The notes beneath the pieces were generated by a model. It was not told the origin of the DNA and made no database searches. It worked only from the letters and a program-made list of their open reading frames with translations. The position numbers and the translations under genes were made by a program. Below are positions 5,271 to 11,550 of a stretch of DNA of 11,737 bases, piece by piece. The stretch's first letter is position 1, and each line of letters starts with the position of its first letter. Origin of the DNA: Candidatus Peregrinibacteria bacterium CG10_big_fil_rev_8_21_14_0_10_49_16. GTDB lineage: Bacteria; Patescibacteriota; Gracilibacteria; Peribacterales; Peribacteraceae. The DNA is taken from positions 1-11,737 of the forward strand of contig PFDS01000038.1 in assembly GCA_002772605.1 (NCBI GenBank). The letters run 5' to 3'.

Positions 5271-5923
5271 GATACTATGGTGAAACAATGAGAGAAGATG
5301 CTACCCACTCGTTGGCCAGAAAGTACCGCGTCATCTCTTGGTTTTACGACATCCTCGATTATCCGTGGGAACGGCAGTACCGCCACTGGCGGCCGCTGTT
5401 TTTGAAGGATGTCGATGGGACAGTCCTTGAAGCAGGTGTCGGAACAGGACGAAACCTGCGGCACTATCCCTTAAAGGTGCATGTGACTGGGATCGATCTC
5501 AGCCCCGAAATGCTCACAATAGCAAAGAGAAGCGCAAGAAAAGCGGCATGTTCGGTCACTCTCCTGCAGCAGGATGCAGTATCTCTACGAGATGTGCCTT
5601 CAGATCACTTTGATTGGTATATCGCAACATTTCTGTACTGCGTTTTACCTGATGAATTGCAACCCCGTGCTCTTGAAGAAATGATCAGAGTTCTCAAGCC
5701 TGGCGGGAGATTTAAGCTTTTGGAAATCGTGTACTCGAAAAACGAAAATCTGAGGCGACGGCAAGAACGCGTTGTCCCTTTCGTGGAGAAACTCTATGGA
5801 GCGCGGTTTGATCGCCATACACTTGAATACTTGAAACGAAATGATCACATCGAAATTTTGAGTGCGCGGTTTTTGAAAGCGGACACGTATCTTCTTATCG
5901 AAGGGCGCAGGAAAACGATTTGA
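5267..5923 (+). CDS. Class I SAM-dependent methyltransferase, partner or paralogue of the preceding gene
   Basis: 218 residues from the GTG at 5267, which overlaps the upstream stop as GTGA and has AGGT about 8 nt upstream; an ATG at 5288 is the alternative. Motif I VLEAGVGTGRNLRHYP (53-68) closely matches the first enzyme (VLEIAVGTGRNFPYYP). D77 follows in GIDLSPEM, then FDWYIATFLYCVLP (115-128) and RVLKPGGRFKLLEI (141-154). The C-terminus has LYGARFDRHTLEYL (177-190), a pattern I associate loosely with phospholipid N-methyltransferase-like (PmtA) and related proteins. The substrate is not determined. The pair may result from tandem duplication, and their products may act on the same or successive substrates. 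Confidence 0.83.
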   Translation: MRYYGETMREDATHSLARKYRVISWFYDILDYPWERQYRHWRPLFLKDVDGTVLEAGVGTGRNLRHYPLKVHVTGIDLSPEMLTIAKRSARKAACSVTLLQQDAVSLRDVPSDHFDWYIATFLYCVLPDELQPRALEEMIRVLKPGGRFKLLEIVYSKNENLRRRQERVVPFVEKLYGARFDRHTLEYLKRNDHIEILSARFLKADTYLLIEGRRKTI

Positions 5924-5930
5924 GATGGAA

Positions 5931-6320
5931 TCACCTCTTTGCGTACCATGCAACCCAAGTCGCAATGTACCAAATGAAAACTCCAATACCGAGCACGCTC
6001 AGCGTGGCATCCAATGTGGATACGGCAAAATATGCTTTATAACCGCCAGATTGTGCTATGGAAAATGCGTTTAACATGCCTAGCCCAATGCCAATCATAA
6101 GCAAGATAAAAAGATGACGATACTTTGTGATGTTTGTCGAAATGAGAATCAGCAATGCCCCATTGGTAAGTGCCAAAAGAGCGATATAGCGATCGTGTGT
6201 GGGTAGAAAGATTTTATCATGTTCTAAGACTGCCAAACCCAAAGCATGCAGTACCGCCTCAAGAAAGAAGAAGACAGAGCCGATGTAGAGGAAGAACAGG
6301 GTGGCAAACGGACGTCTCAT
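5931..6320 (-). CDS. Four-helix membrane protein, unknown function
   Basis: 129 residues. Hydrophobic stretches at about 7-31, 43-62, 69-87 and 103-126 predict four membrane helices with short loops. A loop reading EHDKIFLPTHDRYIALLALTNG (33-54) is polar and could be the functional part. I do not recognise a family. It is convergent with the second methyltransferase (7 bp between stops). TAATAT lies 9 bp before the ATG on the minus strand, so the transcript would be nearly leaderless; there is no Shine-Dalgarno. Confidence 0.7.
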   Translation of the reverse strand: MRRPFATLFFLYIGSVFFFLEAVLHALGLAVLEHDKIFLPTHDRYIALLALTNGALLILISTNITKYRHLFILLMIGIGLGMLNAFSIAQSGGYKAYFAVSTLDATLSVLGIGVFIWYIATWVAWYAKR

Positions 6321-6338
6321 GTATGCATCATATTACAC

Positions 6339-6359
6339 GATAGCGTGCAGGCAGCTATC
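6339..6359 (-). other. Inverted repeat between the pRiA4b-domain gene and the membrane-protein gene
   Basis: GATAGC (6339-6344) and GCTATC (6354-6359) form a perfect 6-bp inverted repeat with a 9-nt spacer. It begins 10 nt past the stop of the upstream minus-strand gene and overlaps the predicted promoter region of the membrane protein. With no U-run, it is either a poor terminator or an operator. Confidence 0.35.
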
Positions 6360-6369
6360 TTTCATCTCT

Positions 6370-7713
6370 TCACCTCTTTCTTGCCTTCAGCCGTGCATCG
6401 GGGTCGGACCAAGCGAGACGTTTCCAGTCCGGCTCAAGAATTCCCCCGATGAGACTGGAAAATTCCGTCCACGTCCGGCATCTGTAGGAATGATCCGACT
6501 CATCCAGAATTTTCCCGCGATCTTTTGGACTTTGAAGCAGATACCAATAGAGCGAGAGAATGTCGGCAAAACCCCACGGTCCCCCACAATCTTCAAGCAG
6601 GTTCGGGCCCTGAGCCTTGAGCAGCCAGGGAAGCGACTCTGGCCTCGGATCATCCGACTCCAGAATTTTCTGCAGCGTCACGGTGAATGTCCAGTCGTCG
6701 CCGAAATCATAGTTGTACTCGCATGTGTCCTTCTTTTCGTGAAATTGTTGCTTCAACTGTGTTCCTTCCGCAGAAAGCGGCATCCCCCATGGACCCTCAC
6801 CGCCCCGTGCATATTCCGGTTCGATACTGAGCGGCTTGAACCCCACAGGCCGCTTGAACCGGAACGCAAAGAGATGGGAATCGTCGAAGCTGAAGAGATC
6901 CTGGATGACCAGATGCATGGCATAGAACGTCGCATCCGCAGGCAAGATGACCGTGCGTGCAATCGCAGGATTGAGTCCCATCGCCTGAATTTTGATCTGG
7001 TACAGAAGATGATCTTTCCCGCCGCATTGTAGAAAAGAAAAATCCTGAAAATCCACCTCTTCCGGATCGGAGAATGTGATCGGAAGCGTCATGCCAAAGC
7101 GCTCTGCACTCTGCTCGATACCAAGACGATTGAGGCAAAGAATCGCTTGCCGCAGTGCGCGGAGCTGGGGTGACTTTGCAGCTTGGTAAAATCCAATTTT
7201 CGCCTCCACTGATCGACTGCCTCGCAACTTCGGATTCGCGTGACAATAGGCCTCATCCATCTTCAGAAGTTCGAGGTAACCTTCCAAAATAGTCCTTTCT
7301 AATCCTTCGATGGTTTCTTCCGAGAGCGCATCCGGATGTTGACTCCCTCGCTCCAGCAGACACGAGAGCGCGAAGCTCATCTTGTCCGCAAGGTGCTGCG
7401 ATGCCTGGCAGATATTGCCATGCGTATGAAGAATATGTCTGTGAAGAATTCCAAAGAGGTCACCGACGCGCTTTACAAGGAACGGGAAAGTGAGCACCGT
7501 GAAGCGTAGTAGGCGAAGGGCGCTTTCGATTTGAAGTTCCGAAGCACCGGGTTGCTCCATCAAATTTCTACACAAACGAAAGACGGCATCCGCCTCCTCA
7601 GGTCTGAAATGCTCGGCGAATCTACCACCGTTTTTTTCCAGATTCTTCATGGCCAACGTCACGCGCTTGCGATCTCCATGCTCCAGAGTTTTACAGAGGT
7701 CAGCGATGATCAT
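6370..7713 (-). CDS. pRiA4b ORF-3-like domain protein with N-terminal helical region
   Basis: 447 residues from the ATG at 7713; the frame is open to an ATG at 7776, but that would overlap the preceding gene by 32 bp. The C-terminal half carries the plasmid pRiA4b ORF-3 domain (Pfam PRiA4_ORF3): YQIKIQAMGLNPAIARTV (about 238-255), FAFRF, YDFGDDWTFTVTLQKIL (335-351), and GPNLLEDCGGPWGF (369-382). These are signature words of the family, whose biochemical role is not established. The N-terminal 220 residues are helical and repetitive-looking without a recognised domain. It lies 31 bp downstream of the integrase-like SAM gene on the same strand and is likely co-transcribed; a similar pairing is familiar to me from Firmicutes genomes. 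Confidence 0.82.
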   Translation of the reverse strand: MIIADLCKTLEHGDRKRVTLAMKNLEKNGGRFAEHFRPEEADAVFRLCRNLMEQPGASELQIESALRLLRFTVLTFPFLVKRVGDLFGILHRHILHTHGNICQASQHLADKMSFALSCLLERGSQHPDALSEETIEGLERTILEGYLELLKMDEAYCHANPKLRGSRSVEAKIGFYQAAKSPQLRALRQAILCLNRLGIEQSAERFGMTLPITFSDPEEVDFQDFSFLQCGGKDHLLYQIKIQAMGLNPAIARTVILPADATFYAMHLVIQDLFSFDDSHLFAFRFKRPVGFKPLSIEPEYARGGEGPWGMPLSAEGTQLKQQFHEKKDTCEYNYDFGDDWTFTVTLQKILESDDPRPESLPWLLKAQGPNLLEDCGGPWGFADILSLYWYLLQSPKDRGKILDESDHSYRCRTWTEFSSLIGGILEPDWKRLAWSDPDARLKARKR

Positions 7714-7744
7714 ATGTGGAAGGTAGCAATCGACATGGATAATC

Positions 7745-8185
7745 CTATTCCATCTCCGAATAGGCAAGGTTATCAAATCGTCTCAGTTCTGCCATCCACT
7801 CAGGCATTTCTTCGCGAATATCTTCCTGCAAGATTGCCAGATCTTCCGGAGACGTCAGACCTCGCTCCACCATGAATGTATAGAACTTTTTCAGGCTCGC
7901 TGCGTTGGCGCGGATGCTCGACTTGTTCGCCCAGAGAGCTTTGCGAATGAACCAGGCACCGAGAAAACCGCTGATGTGGACAGCGCCATGGGCGGCAGGG
8001 GTGATATCACTGTAGAGCAGATACTGGTTCACATAGAACTCAACATTGCCGATATGCGCCGAGACGGTCTTCTCCGAAAGATTCTTGTCTTTGAGCCACC
8101 GTTCGAAGTCTCGGAGCAGCGTGGCATTCTCTTTGTGGATGCGCGCACAATCGACTTCGTATTTCTTGTAGGAGTCTTCGGGCAT
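7745..8185 (-). CDS. Integrase-type core-binding (SAM-like) protein without catalytic domain
   Basis: 146 residues from the ATG at 8185; an in-frame ATG at 8242 is possible. Residues about 22-110 resemble the N-terminal core-binding domain of tyrosine recombinases: LLRDFERWLKDKNLSEKTVSAHIGNVEFYVNQYLL and then SIRANAASLKKFYTFMVERG. The catalytic R...HxxR...Y region is absent and the gene ends naturally after a charged tail (REEMPEWMAELRRFDN), so it is probably a stand-alone DNA-binding protein, not a truncated integrase. TATACT lies 9 bp before the ATG at 8185, pointing to a leaderless transcript and supporting this start. It is divergent from the toxin-antitoxin pair. Confidence 0.75.
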   Translation of the reverse strand: MPEDSYKKYEVDCARIHKENATLLRDFERWLKDKNLSEKTVSAHIGNVEFYVNQYLLYSDITPAAHGAVHISGFLGAWFIRKALWANKSSIRANAASLKKFYTFMVERGLTSPEDLAILQEDIREEMPEWMAELRRFDNLAYSEME

Positions 8186-8246
8186 GCCGGAAGTATAGAC
8201 CGTGCTTTTGTCCTGCGGAAATTCAGGAGAAATGCAGGCCATTCCA

Positions 8247-8276
8247 TTGGCATTTAACGTTTATTGTTGTTAACAT
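8247..8276 (+). promoter_or_regulatory. Promoter with internal inverted repeat before the Panacea module
   Basis: TTGGCA (8247-8252), an 18-bp spacer and TAACAT (8271-8276) form a plausible promoter, with the start codon 9 bp downstream. TTAAC (8254-8258) and GTTAA (8269-8273) make a short inverted repeat in the spacer and -10, a position suited to autorepression by the antitoxin or its complex. Confidence 0.45.
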
Positions 8277-8285
8277 TGCACTATC

Positions 8286-8777
8286 ATGGCGCTTCACAAG
8301 AAAAAGTATCAGAATGCCGTGCTCTACCTCTGTCAGGAACTGAGGGGCGAAGTGCGCGGTAAAAAGAAGCTCGCGAAGCTTCTGTATTTTATTGATTTTG
8401 ATTTCTATGAAAAATACGCTAAATCCATTACTGGAGATGTCTATAAAGCACTTCCAATGGGCCCAGTACCCTCTGCGTTAGTATCGGTGACGGAAGAGAT
8501 GATAAAAATGAAGGCTTTGGAGATGAAGAAAGAAAATGAATATGAAGGATACATTCCGACCGAGATCTATCGATCAATCAAAAAGCCGGATTTATCGATA
8601 TTCAGTGAAGAGGAAATTCGCATGCTCAAAAGGGTAGTGAAACGTTATGGTCACTTGAGCGGCAAACAGCTGCAAGATTTGACTCACGCCGAGGCCCCAT
8701 ACACTGCCGCCAAGCCGAATGAGGAAGTGCCATACGAATTCACCTACTATCGGGGAACGGATTTCAGCGATCTATGA
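8286..8777 (+). CDS. Panacea-domain (SocA-like, DUF4065) antitoxin
   Basis: 163 residues. Matches the Panacea/SocA-like pattern: KLAKLLYFIDFDFYEKYAKSITGDVYKALPMGPVP (28-62) and, near the C-terminus, GHLSGKQLQDLTHAEAPYTAA (122-142). Panacea proteins are known as antitoxins of many unrelated toxins (PanAT systems) and as phage-related regulators such as SocA. The stop overlaps the next start by 4 bp (ATGA), the usual antitoxin-toxin arrangement. There is no Shine-Dalgarno; the -10-like TAACAT is 9 bp before the ATG. It probably binds the product of the next gene and may repress its own promoter. Confidence 0.85.
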   Translation: MALHKKKYQNAVLYLCQELRGEVRGKKKLAKLLYFIDFDFYEKYAKSITGDVYKALPMGPVPSALVSVTEEMIKMKALEMKKENEYEGYIPTEIYRSIKKPDLSIFSEEEIRMLKRVVKRYGHLSGKQLQDLTHAEAPYTAAKPNEEVPYEFTYYRGTDFSDL

Positions 8778-9145
8778 TTTCATTCCTGTTCCACGACGGT
8801 TTTGAAAGCGAAATCGCCGCTTTGGAAAAGAAACGCATGCGACATATCAGGAAAAGTCTGGAAGGCTTTCAGCGATTGTGCGAGTTCCATTTTCACCACA
8901 CTGCGCCACAACCGAGAATCGCTCCAGGCAAAATTCATCGTGTAACGCAAAACGAAGTATGGACGATGTGGAAGACGGAACTGTCAGTGATCCATTCCGG
9001 TTTGCGACCAAATCAATACCCGCGGATATGGTTTGCCCAAAGCGGGGCAACGATTGCATTTCTGTGTATCGGTTCTCACATCGATAACTATCGCGATGGT
9101 GACATGGATGCGCTTGCACTCTCGCGAGTCAGCGATCTTTTTTAG
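8774..9145 (+). CDS. Probable toxin of the Panacea module (RelE/ParE-fold-like)
   Basis: 123 residues, started at an ATG overlapping the antitoxin stop. An N-terminal helical part (12-38, rich in Lys/Arg/Glu) is followed by beta-rich segments: GKIHRVTQNEVWTMWKTEL (52-70), YPRIWFAQSGATIAFLCIGSHIDNY (82-106). An R-I-x-(Y/F)-x(n)-I-x-x-L-x-x-G-x-H-like succession is reminiscent of RelE/HigB/ParE RNase-fold toxins, but the match is loose and no catalytic set can be named. Function as toxin rests mainly on its position after a Panacea antitoxin. The stop overlaps the convergent recombinase stop. Confidence 0.6.
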   Translation: MISFLFHDGFESEIAALEKKRMRHIRKSLEGFQRLCEFHFHHTAPQPRIAPGKIHRVTQNEVWTMWKTELSVIHSGLRPNQYPRIWFAQSGATIAFLCIGSHIDNYRDGDMDALALSRVSDLF

Positions 9146-10497
9146 ATTGATAGAACTCCTCCCTTCAGTTGAAGCTGACTTTTTAAGCAGGAAAGAAGAT
9201 TCCTCTTCTCCTCGACCGTACCAGTCTTCAACACAAATTTCGCATACCCCCGCACATCCATCTTCGGAATCTTGATCTCACTCTGCATTCCAAGCACGTC
9301 TGCCGTGAATTTGTTCATCCGTTCCACCTCGGCTTCAAGTTTTTTCTTCATGCCTATCTTATCGAGATCGATCTGATCAATGAGACCGAGTAGTTGGGCA
9401 AGCAATTCATCCTCGCGGACGTAGGGCTGCTTGCACTTTTGATCGAACCGAGAGCAGTGGTAGTAAATGTACTTTTTAATCGTTCCATCACGGAGAGTCT
9501 TGAACTTGTCCTCGGCGGTGATGCCGTTTCCACAGTTGCCGCATTTGATCATTTTCGTGAATGCGAACTCTTTTGTCCCCGGCCTCATCTTCGGAGCGAC
9601 GGCGAGCAAGGAGCGAACCTCGTCAAAAAGTTCTTTGGTGATGAGCGGCTCATGCGTTCCTTTGTACAGATTGCCGCTGCCTTTCGGATACTCAAAGTAG
9701 CCATAGTAGAAAGTGCTATTCAGAATCCTATAGATGGCTGAGAGCGCAATTCGCTTGTTTCCCCTTGTCTTAAAATTCACCTCATCATTCAACCACCCGA
9801 GGAGCGTCCTCCCGCTCGCTCCGCTCTCTGCAACGTAGTGGAACATGCGCTTGATGGTCGGCGCTCGAATCGGATCGATGATGATTTTGCCCTTATTCCG
9901 TTCCAAGCTCCGCTCGTTCAAGTAACCAAGTGGGGCGACACCTGGACGAACGCCCATCTCGCACTTGTTCTTGAGGCCGCGTTTGACGTTGATCCCTCGG
10001 TTATCGTTTTCGAGTTTCGCTTGTGAGCAAAGAATCATGAGGAGAAATTTCTCGTTTGGTGAGTTCGTAAATTTCTGTCCGGTCGTTCGGATCTCTTTCA
10101 GGAACCCTTGATCCATCAAGTCCACGAGTGTTCCTAGATCACCAGCGTTCCTGCTCAATCTATCCGGTGCCCAAGTGATCACTCCGGCAAACATTCCGCT
10201 TCGGATGTCCTTGAGAAGTTGATTGAAGATCGGACGCTGGCCGGAGTCTTTTGCCGAGTGGCTCTCGCGCCGGATTTCCGCGATGTCCAGACCGTCCCTT
10301 TTTGAGACTGTCTGCATCTCCTTGATCTGAGAATCGATGCTGAGTGCCTGCCTTTCGTCATCCTCGGATGACTTCCGGGCATAGAGGCAATACCGGATGG
10401 GTTCAGGCTCCTGCTTTTGTTCTCCATGCCACGGAGTTGATGACCGAGCAATAATGATCTGTGGTGTATGTTCTGTAAGGGTAGGAATTGGAGTCAT
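9142..10497 (-). CDS. Large serine recombinase (resolvase/invertase family)
   Basis: Catalyses site-specific DNA exchange through a 5'-phosphoserine link. 451 residues from the ATG at 10497; the frame is open to an ATG at 10581, which would run into the repeat array. Resolvase domain: YARKSS with candidate nucleophile S43 (Y39-x-R-x-S), QALSIDSQ, and APDRLSRN (110-117). The recombinase domain follows (about 175-300, e.g. GVAPLGYLNE). Then comes a zinc ribbon CGNC...C...C (C319, C322, C348, C355) and a coiled-coil-like stretch (about 360-410). The C-terminus LLSCLKSQLQLKGGVLSI is typical, so the protein appears complete. It fits an integrase of a phage or integrative element. It converges on the toxin gene with stops overlapping by 4 bp. 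Confidence 0.93.
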   Translation of the reverse strand: MTPIPTLTEHTPQIIIARSSTPWHGEQKQEPEPIRYCLYARKSSEDDERQALSIDSQIKEMQTVSKRDGLDIAEIRRESHSAKDSGQRPIFNQLLKDIRSGMFAGVITWAPDRLSRNAGDLGTLVDLMDQGFLKEIRTTGQKFTNSPNEKFLLMILCSQAKLENDNRGINVKRGLKNKCEMGVRPGVAPLGYLNERSLERNKGKIIIDPIRAPTIKRMFHYVAESGASGRTLLGWLNDEVNFKTRGNKRIALSAIYRILNSTFYYGYFEYPKGSGNLYKGTHEPLITKELFDEVRSLLAVAPKMRPGTKEFAFTKMIKCGNCGNGITAEDKFKTLRDGTIKKYIYYHCSRFDQKCKQPYVREDELLAQLLGLIDQIDLDKIGMKKKLEAEVERMNKFTADVLGMQSEIKIPKMDVRGYAKFVLKTGTVEEKRNLLSCLKSQLQLKGGVLSI

Positions 10498-10562
10498 ATG
10501 GGACAGTGGGTATGTCTTATCAATGCCGGAAGGATTCGCAAAGGCCAGGGAAAAAGTCTCCG

Positions 10563-10760
10563 AATGGGACACAAAAGACACACCCCCCTCTGTAGTGTCT
10601 CATTTGTGCCATTTGGCAGATAAAATTCCTGTTGTCCAATGTAAGTCTACAGCCCCCAAAGTACTGTCACATTTGTCACATTCAGCCCCCTCCCAGTACT
10701 GTTCGGATTGTTCGGTTTACCCCCTCAAGGTACTGTCCAATTCTGTCCAATTCACCCCCC
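10563..10760 (-). repeat. Array of about 33-35 bp units with doubled 9-10 bp words and C-tracts
   Basis: C-tracts of 5-6 start at 10583, 10653, 10686, 10720 and 10755 (spacing 70, 33, 34, 35). Read on the minus strand each good unit has two adjacent copies of a word, then GTAC, 3-5 bases and G5. The words are GAATTGGACA twice, A(A/T)CCGAACA twice, AATGTGACA twice, and AATGGCACA/AATGAGACA. Copies agree within a unit and differ between units. The 70-bp interval holds one good and one degenerate unit. At its LSR end the array has an inverted partner: 10563-10581 is similar to the reverse complement of 10595-10614, around CCCCCC. No function is known to me. Confidence 0.75.
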
Positions 10761-10849
10761 TGAAACCGCCCGAATTTGCCTCCGACCCGCCCTCCTGAGC
10801 CGACCCGTTTCGACCCCCTGAAACGAACCTCAAAATTCCCCACGGGGGT

Positions 10850-10876
10850 GGTTCTGGATCCGTATGCCCAGCCATG
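10850..10876 (+). other. Possible attachment-site remnant matching the tRNA-Gln 3' end
   Basis: CCCAGCCATG at 10867-10876 is identical to 4503-4512 (3' end of tRNA-Gln plus two bases), and GGTTC lies 17 bp upstream of it in both places (10850 and 4486). The intervening bases mostly differ. This would fit an att pair flanking an island, but 15 matching bases in two blocks may be chance. Confidence 0.25.
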
Positions 10877-10999
10877 CACCACTCCCTTTTCGCAAAATTG
10901 GCTACTTTTTCTGCAACAGGATTTTGAAATCTACTTTGTAGCTGAAAAAGCTCCTCCTCAATTAATGAAGGGTGCTTCTGACTTATAAGGAGATATGTT

Positions 11000-11030
11000 T
11001 TGATTGATTTTTTTTGAAATTAAGTACAAT
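11000..11030 (+). promoter_or_regulatory. Probable promoter of the small membrane protein
   Basis: AT-rich region with TTGATT at 11000-11005 (and again at 11004-11009) and TACAAT at 11025-11030, overlapping TATATAA. Spacers of 19 or 15 bp are not ideal, so the exact boxes are uncertain. The start would give a leader of about 60 nt containing a 5-bp hairpin. Confidence 0.45.
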
Positions 11031-11096
11031 ATATAAGTCCGACCTTTGAAAGCGTCGGGGTGTGTCGCTCTCTGTCTTTTATGAAAGGAAGGCACA

Positions 11097-11444
11097 ATGT
11101 ATTTGTTACAGTCTGTGGTGGAGTTTTCCATAAGGACTGGTATTGTCAGTTCTTTGATGGTGCTCATCGTCCTCAGCGTCGTGTGCTGCATCGTCTATCG
11201 CAATCGGGCACGGCGGATCCGGTGTGCCGGAGAGTGGATCCCGAGCAATCGTGTTGCTGAGCACGATCGGTACGTCACGATTCGTAATCGGTGGTTCACG
11301 TTGGGGCTCTCGAGTATCCTCGGACTCTTGTGGACGATCGATTCCACTCTGGGGATCGGAGTCGTCATTCTCGGTTTTGCTCTCCTTATCGACTACTCGC
11401 TCGTGCCGTGGGCTTACACCCCCATTCAAAAAGATCGGTTGTGA
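11097..11444 (+). CDS. Small three-helix membrane protein, unknown function
   Basis: 115 residues. Hydrophobic segments at about 15-34 (IVSSLMVLIVLSVVCCIVY), 65-81 and 85-105 predict three membrane helices. Between the first two lies a basic and polar loop, RNRARRIRCAGEWIPSNRVAEHDRY. By the positive-inside rule this loop is likely cytoplasmic. No family is recognised. Unlike most genes here it has a clear Shine-Dalgarno (AGGAAGG, ending 4-5 nt before the ATG) and a leader of about 60 nt. It stands alone between two promoters, with a strong hairpin 25 bp after its stop. Confidence 0.7.
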   Translation: MYLLQSVVEFSIRTGIVSSLMVLIVLSVVCCIVYRNRARRIRCAGEWIPSNRVAEHDRYVTIRNRWFTLGLSSILGLLWTIDSTLGIGVVILGFALLIDYSLVPWAYTPIQKDRL

Positions 11445-11468
11445 TAGCACGCCTTTGTTCTATCCATC

Positions 11469-11495
11469 AGGGCACAGGAAACATTCCTGTGCCCT
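11469..11495 (+). terminator. Perfect 12-bp hairpin after the membrane-protein gene
   Basis: AGGGCACAGGAA (11469-11480) pairs fully with TTCCTGTGCCCT (11484-11495) around the loop ACA. It is followed by CCATTTACTC, so the U-run is weak. Likely a transcript end or an mRNA 3'-stabilising hairpin. Being nearly symmetric, it works equally on the other strand. Confidence 0.6.
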
Positions 11496-11510
11496 CCATT
11501 TACTCATTCA

Positions 11511-11539
11511 TTGACAAAATATTAAGTAAGTTGTACTTT
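11511..11539 (+). promoter_or_regulatory. Promoter of the DUF11 surface protein
   Basis: TTGACA (11511-11516, perfect -35), a 17-bp spacer and TACTTT (11534-11539, TAxxxT). Expected transcription start is about 11546, only about 5 nt before the ATG at 11551, and no Shine-Dalgarno is present. Confidence 0.7.
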
Positions 11540-11550
11540 ATACGCCTTTT

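Larger units (their letters stand above)
10761..11096. other. Non-coding stretch: C-rich end of array, possible att site, AT-rich leader
   Basis: No convincing gene. CCCCCTGAAAC recurs at 10756-10766 and 10814-10824. CGTTTC/GAAACG (10806-10811, 10820-10825) is an inverted repeat around a C-tract, and CCCC-ACG-GGGG lies at 10838-10847. A short match to the tRNA-Gln end lies at 10850-10876. Base composition changes from C-rich to AT-rich at about 10890. In the future leader of the membrane-protein gene, CCGAC (11039-11043) can pair with GTCGG (11054-11058). Confidence 0.5.

Noticed and set aside
6301..7032. 243-residue plus-strand frame
   Set aside because: Antisense shadow of the pRiA4b-domain gene, whose motifs are clear on the minus strand.
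7745..8185. Active or freshly truncated tyrosine integrase
   Set aside because: No catalytic R, H-x-x-R or Y in any frame downstream; the next gene begins 31 bp later and the C-terminus looks natural.
10563..10760. CRISPR array
   Set aside because: Units are too short, the constant part is only about 12 bp, the variable part is a doubled word rather than a unique spacer, and no cas genes are present.
10397..10798. Plus-strand frame of 133 residues crossing the recombinase 5' end and the array
   Set aside because: Antisense to the recombinase N-terminus and then reads the repeat array as low-complexity Ser/Val/Pro peptide; the unit lengths 33, 34 and 35 are not kept in a reading frame.
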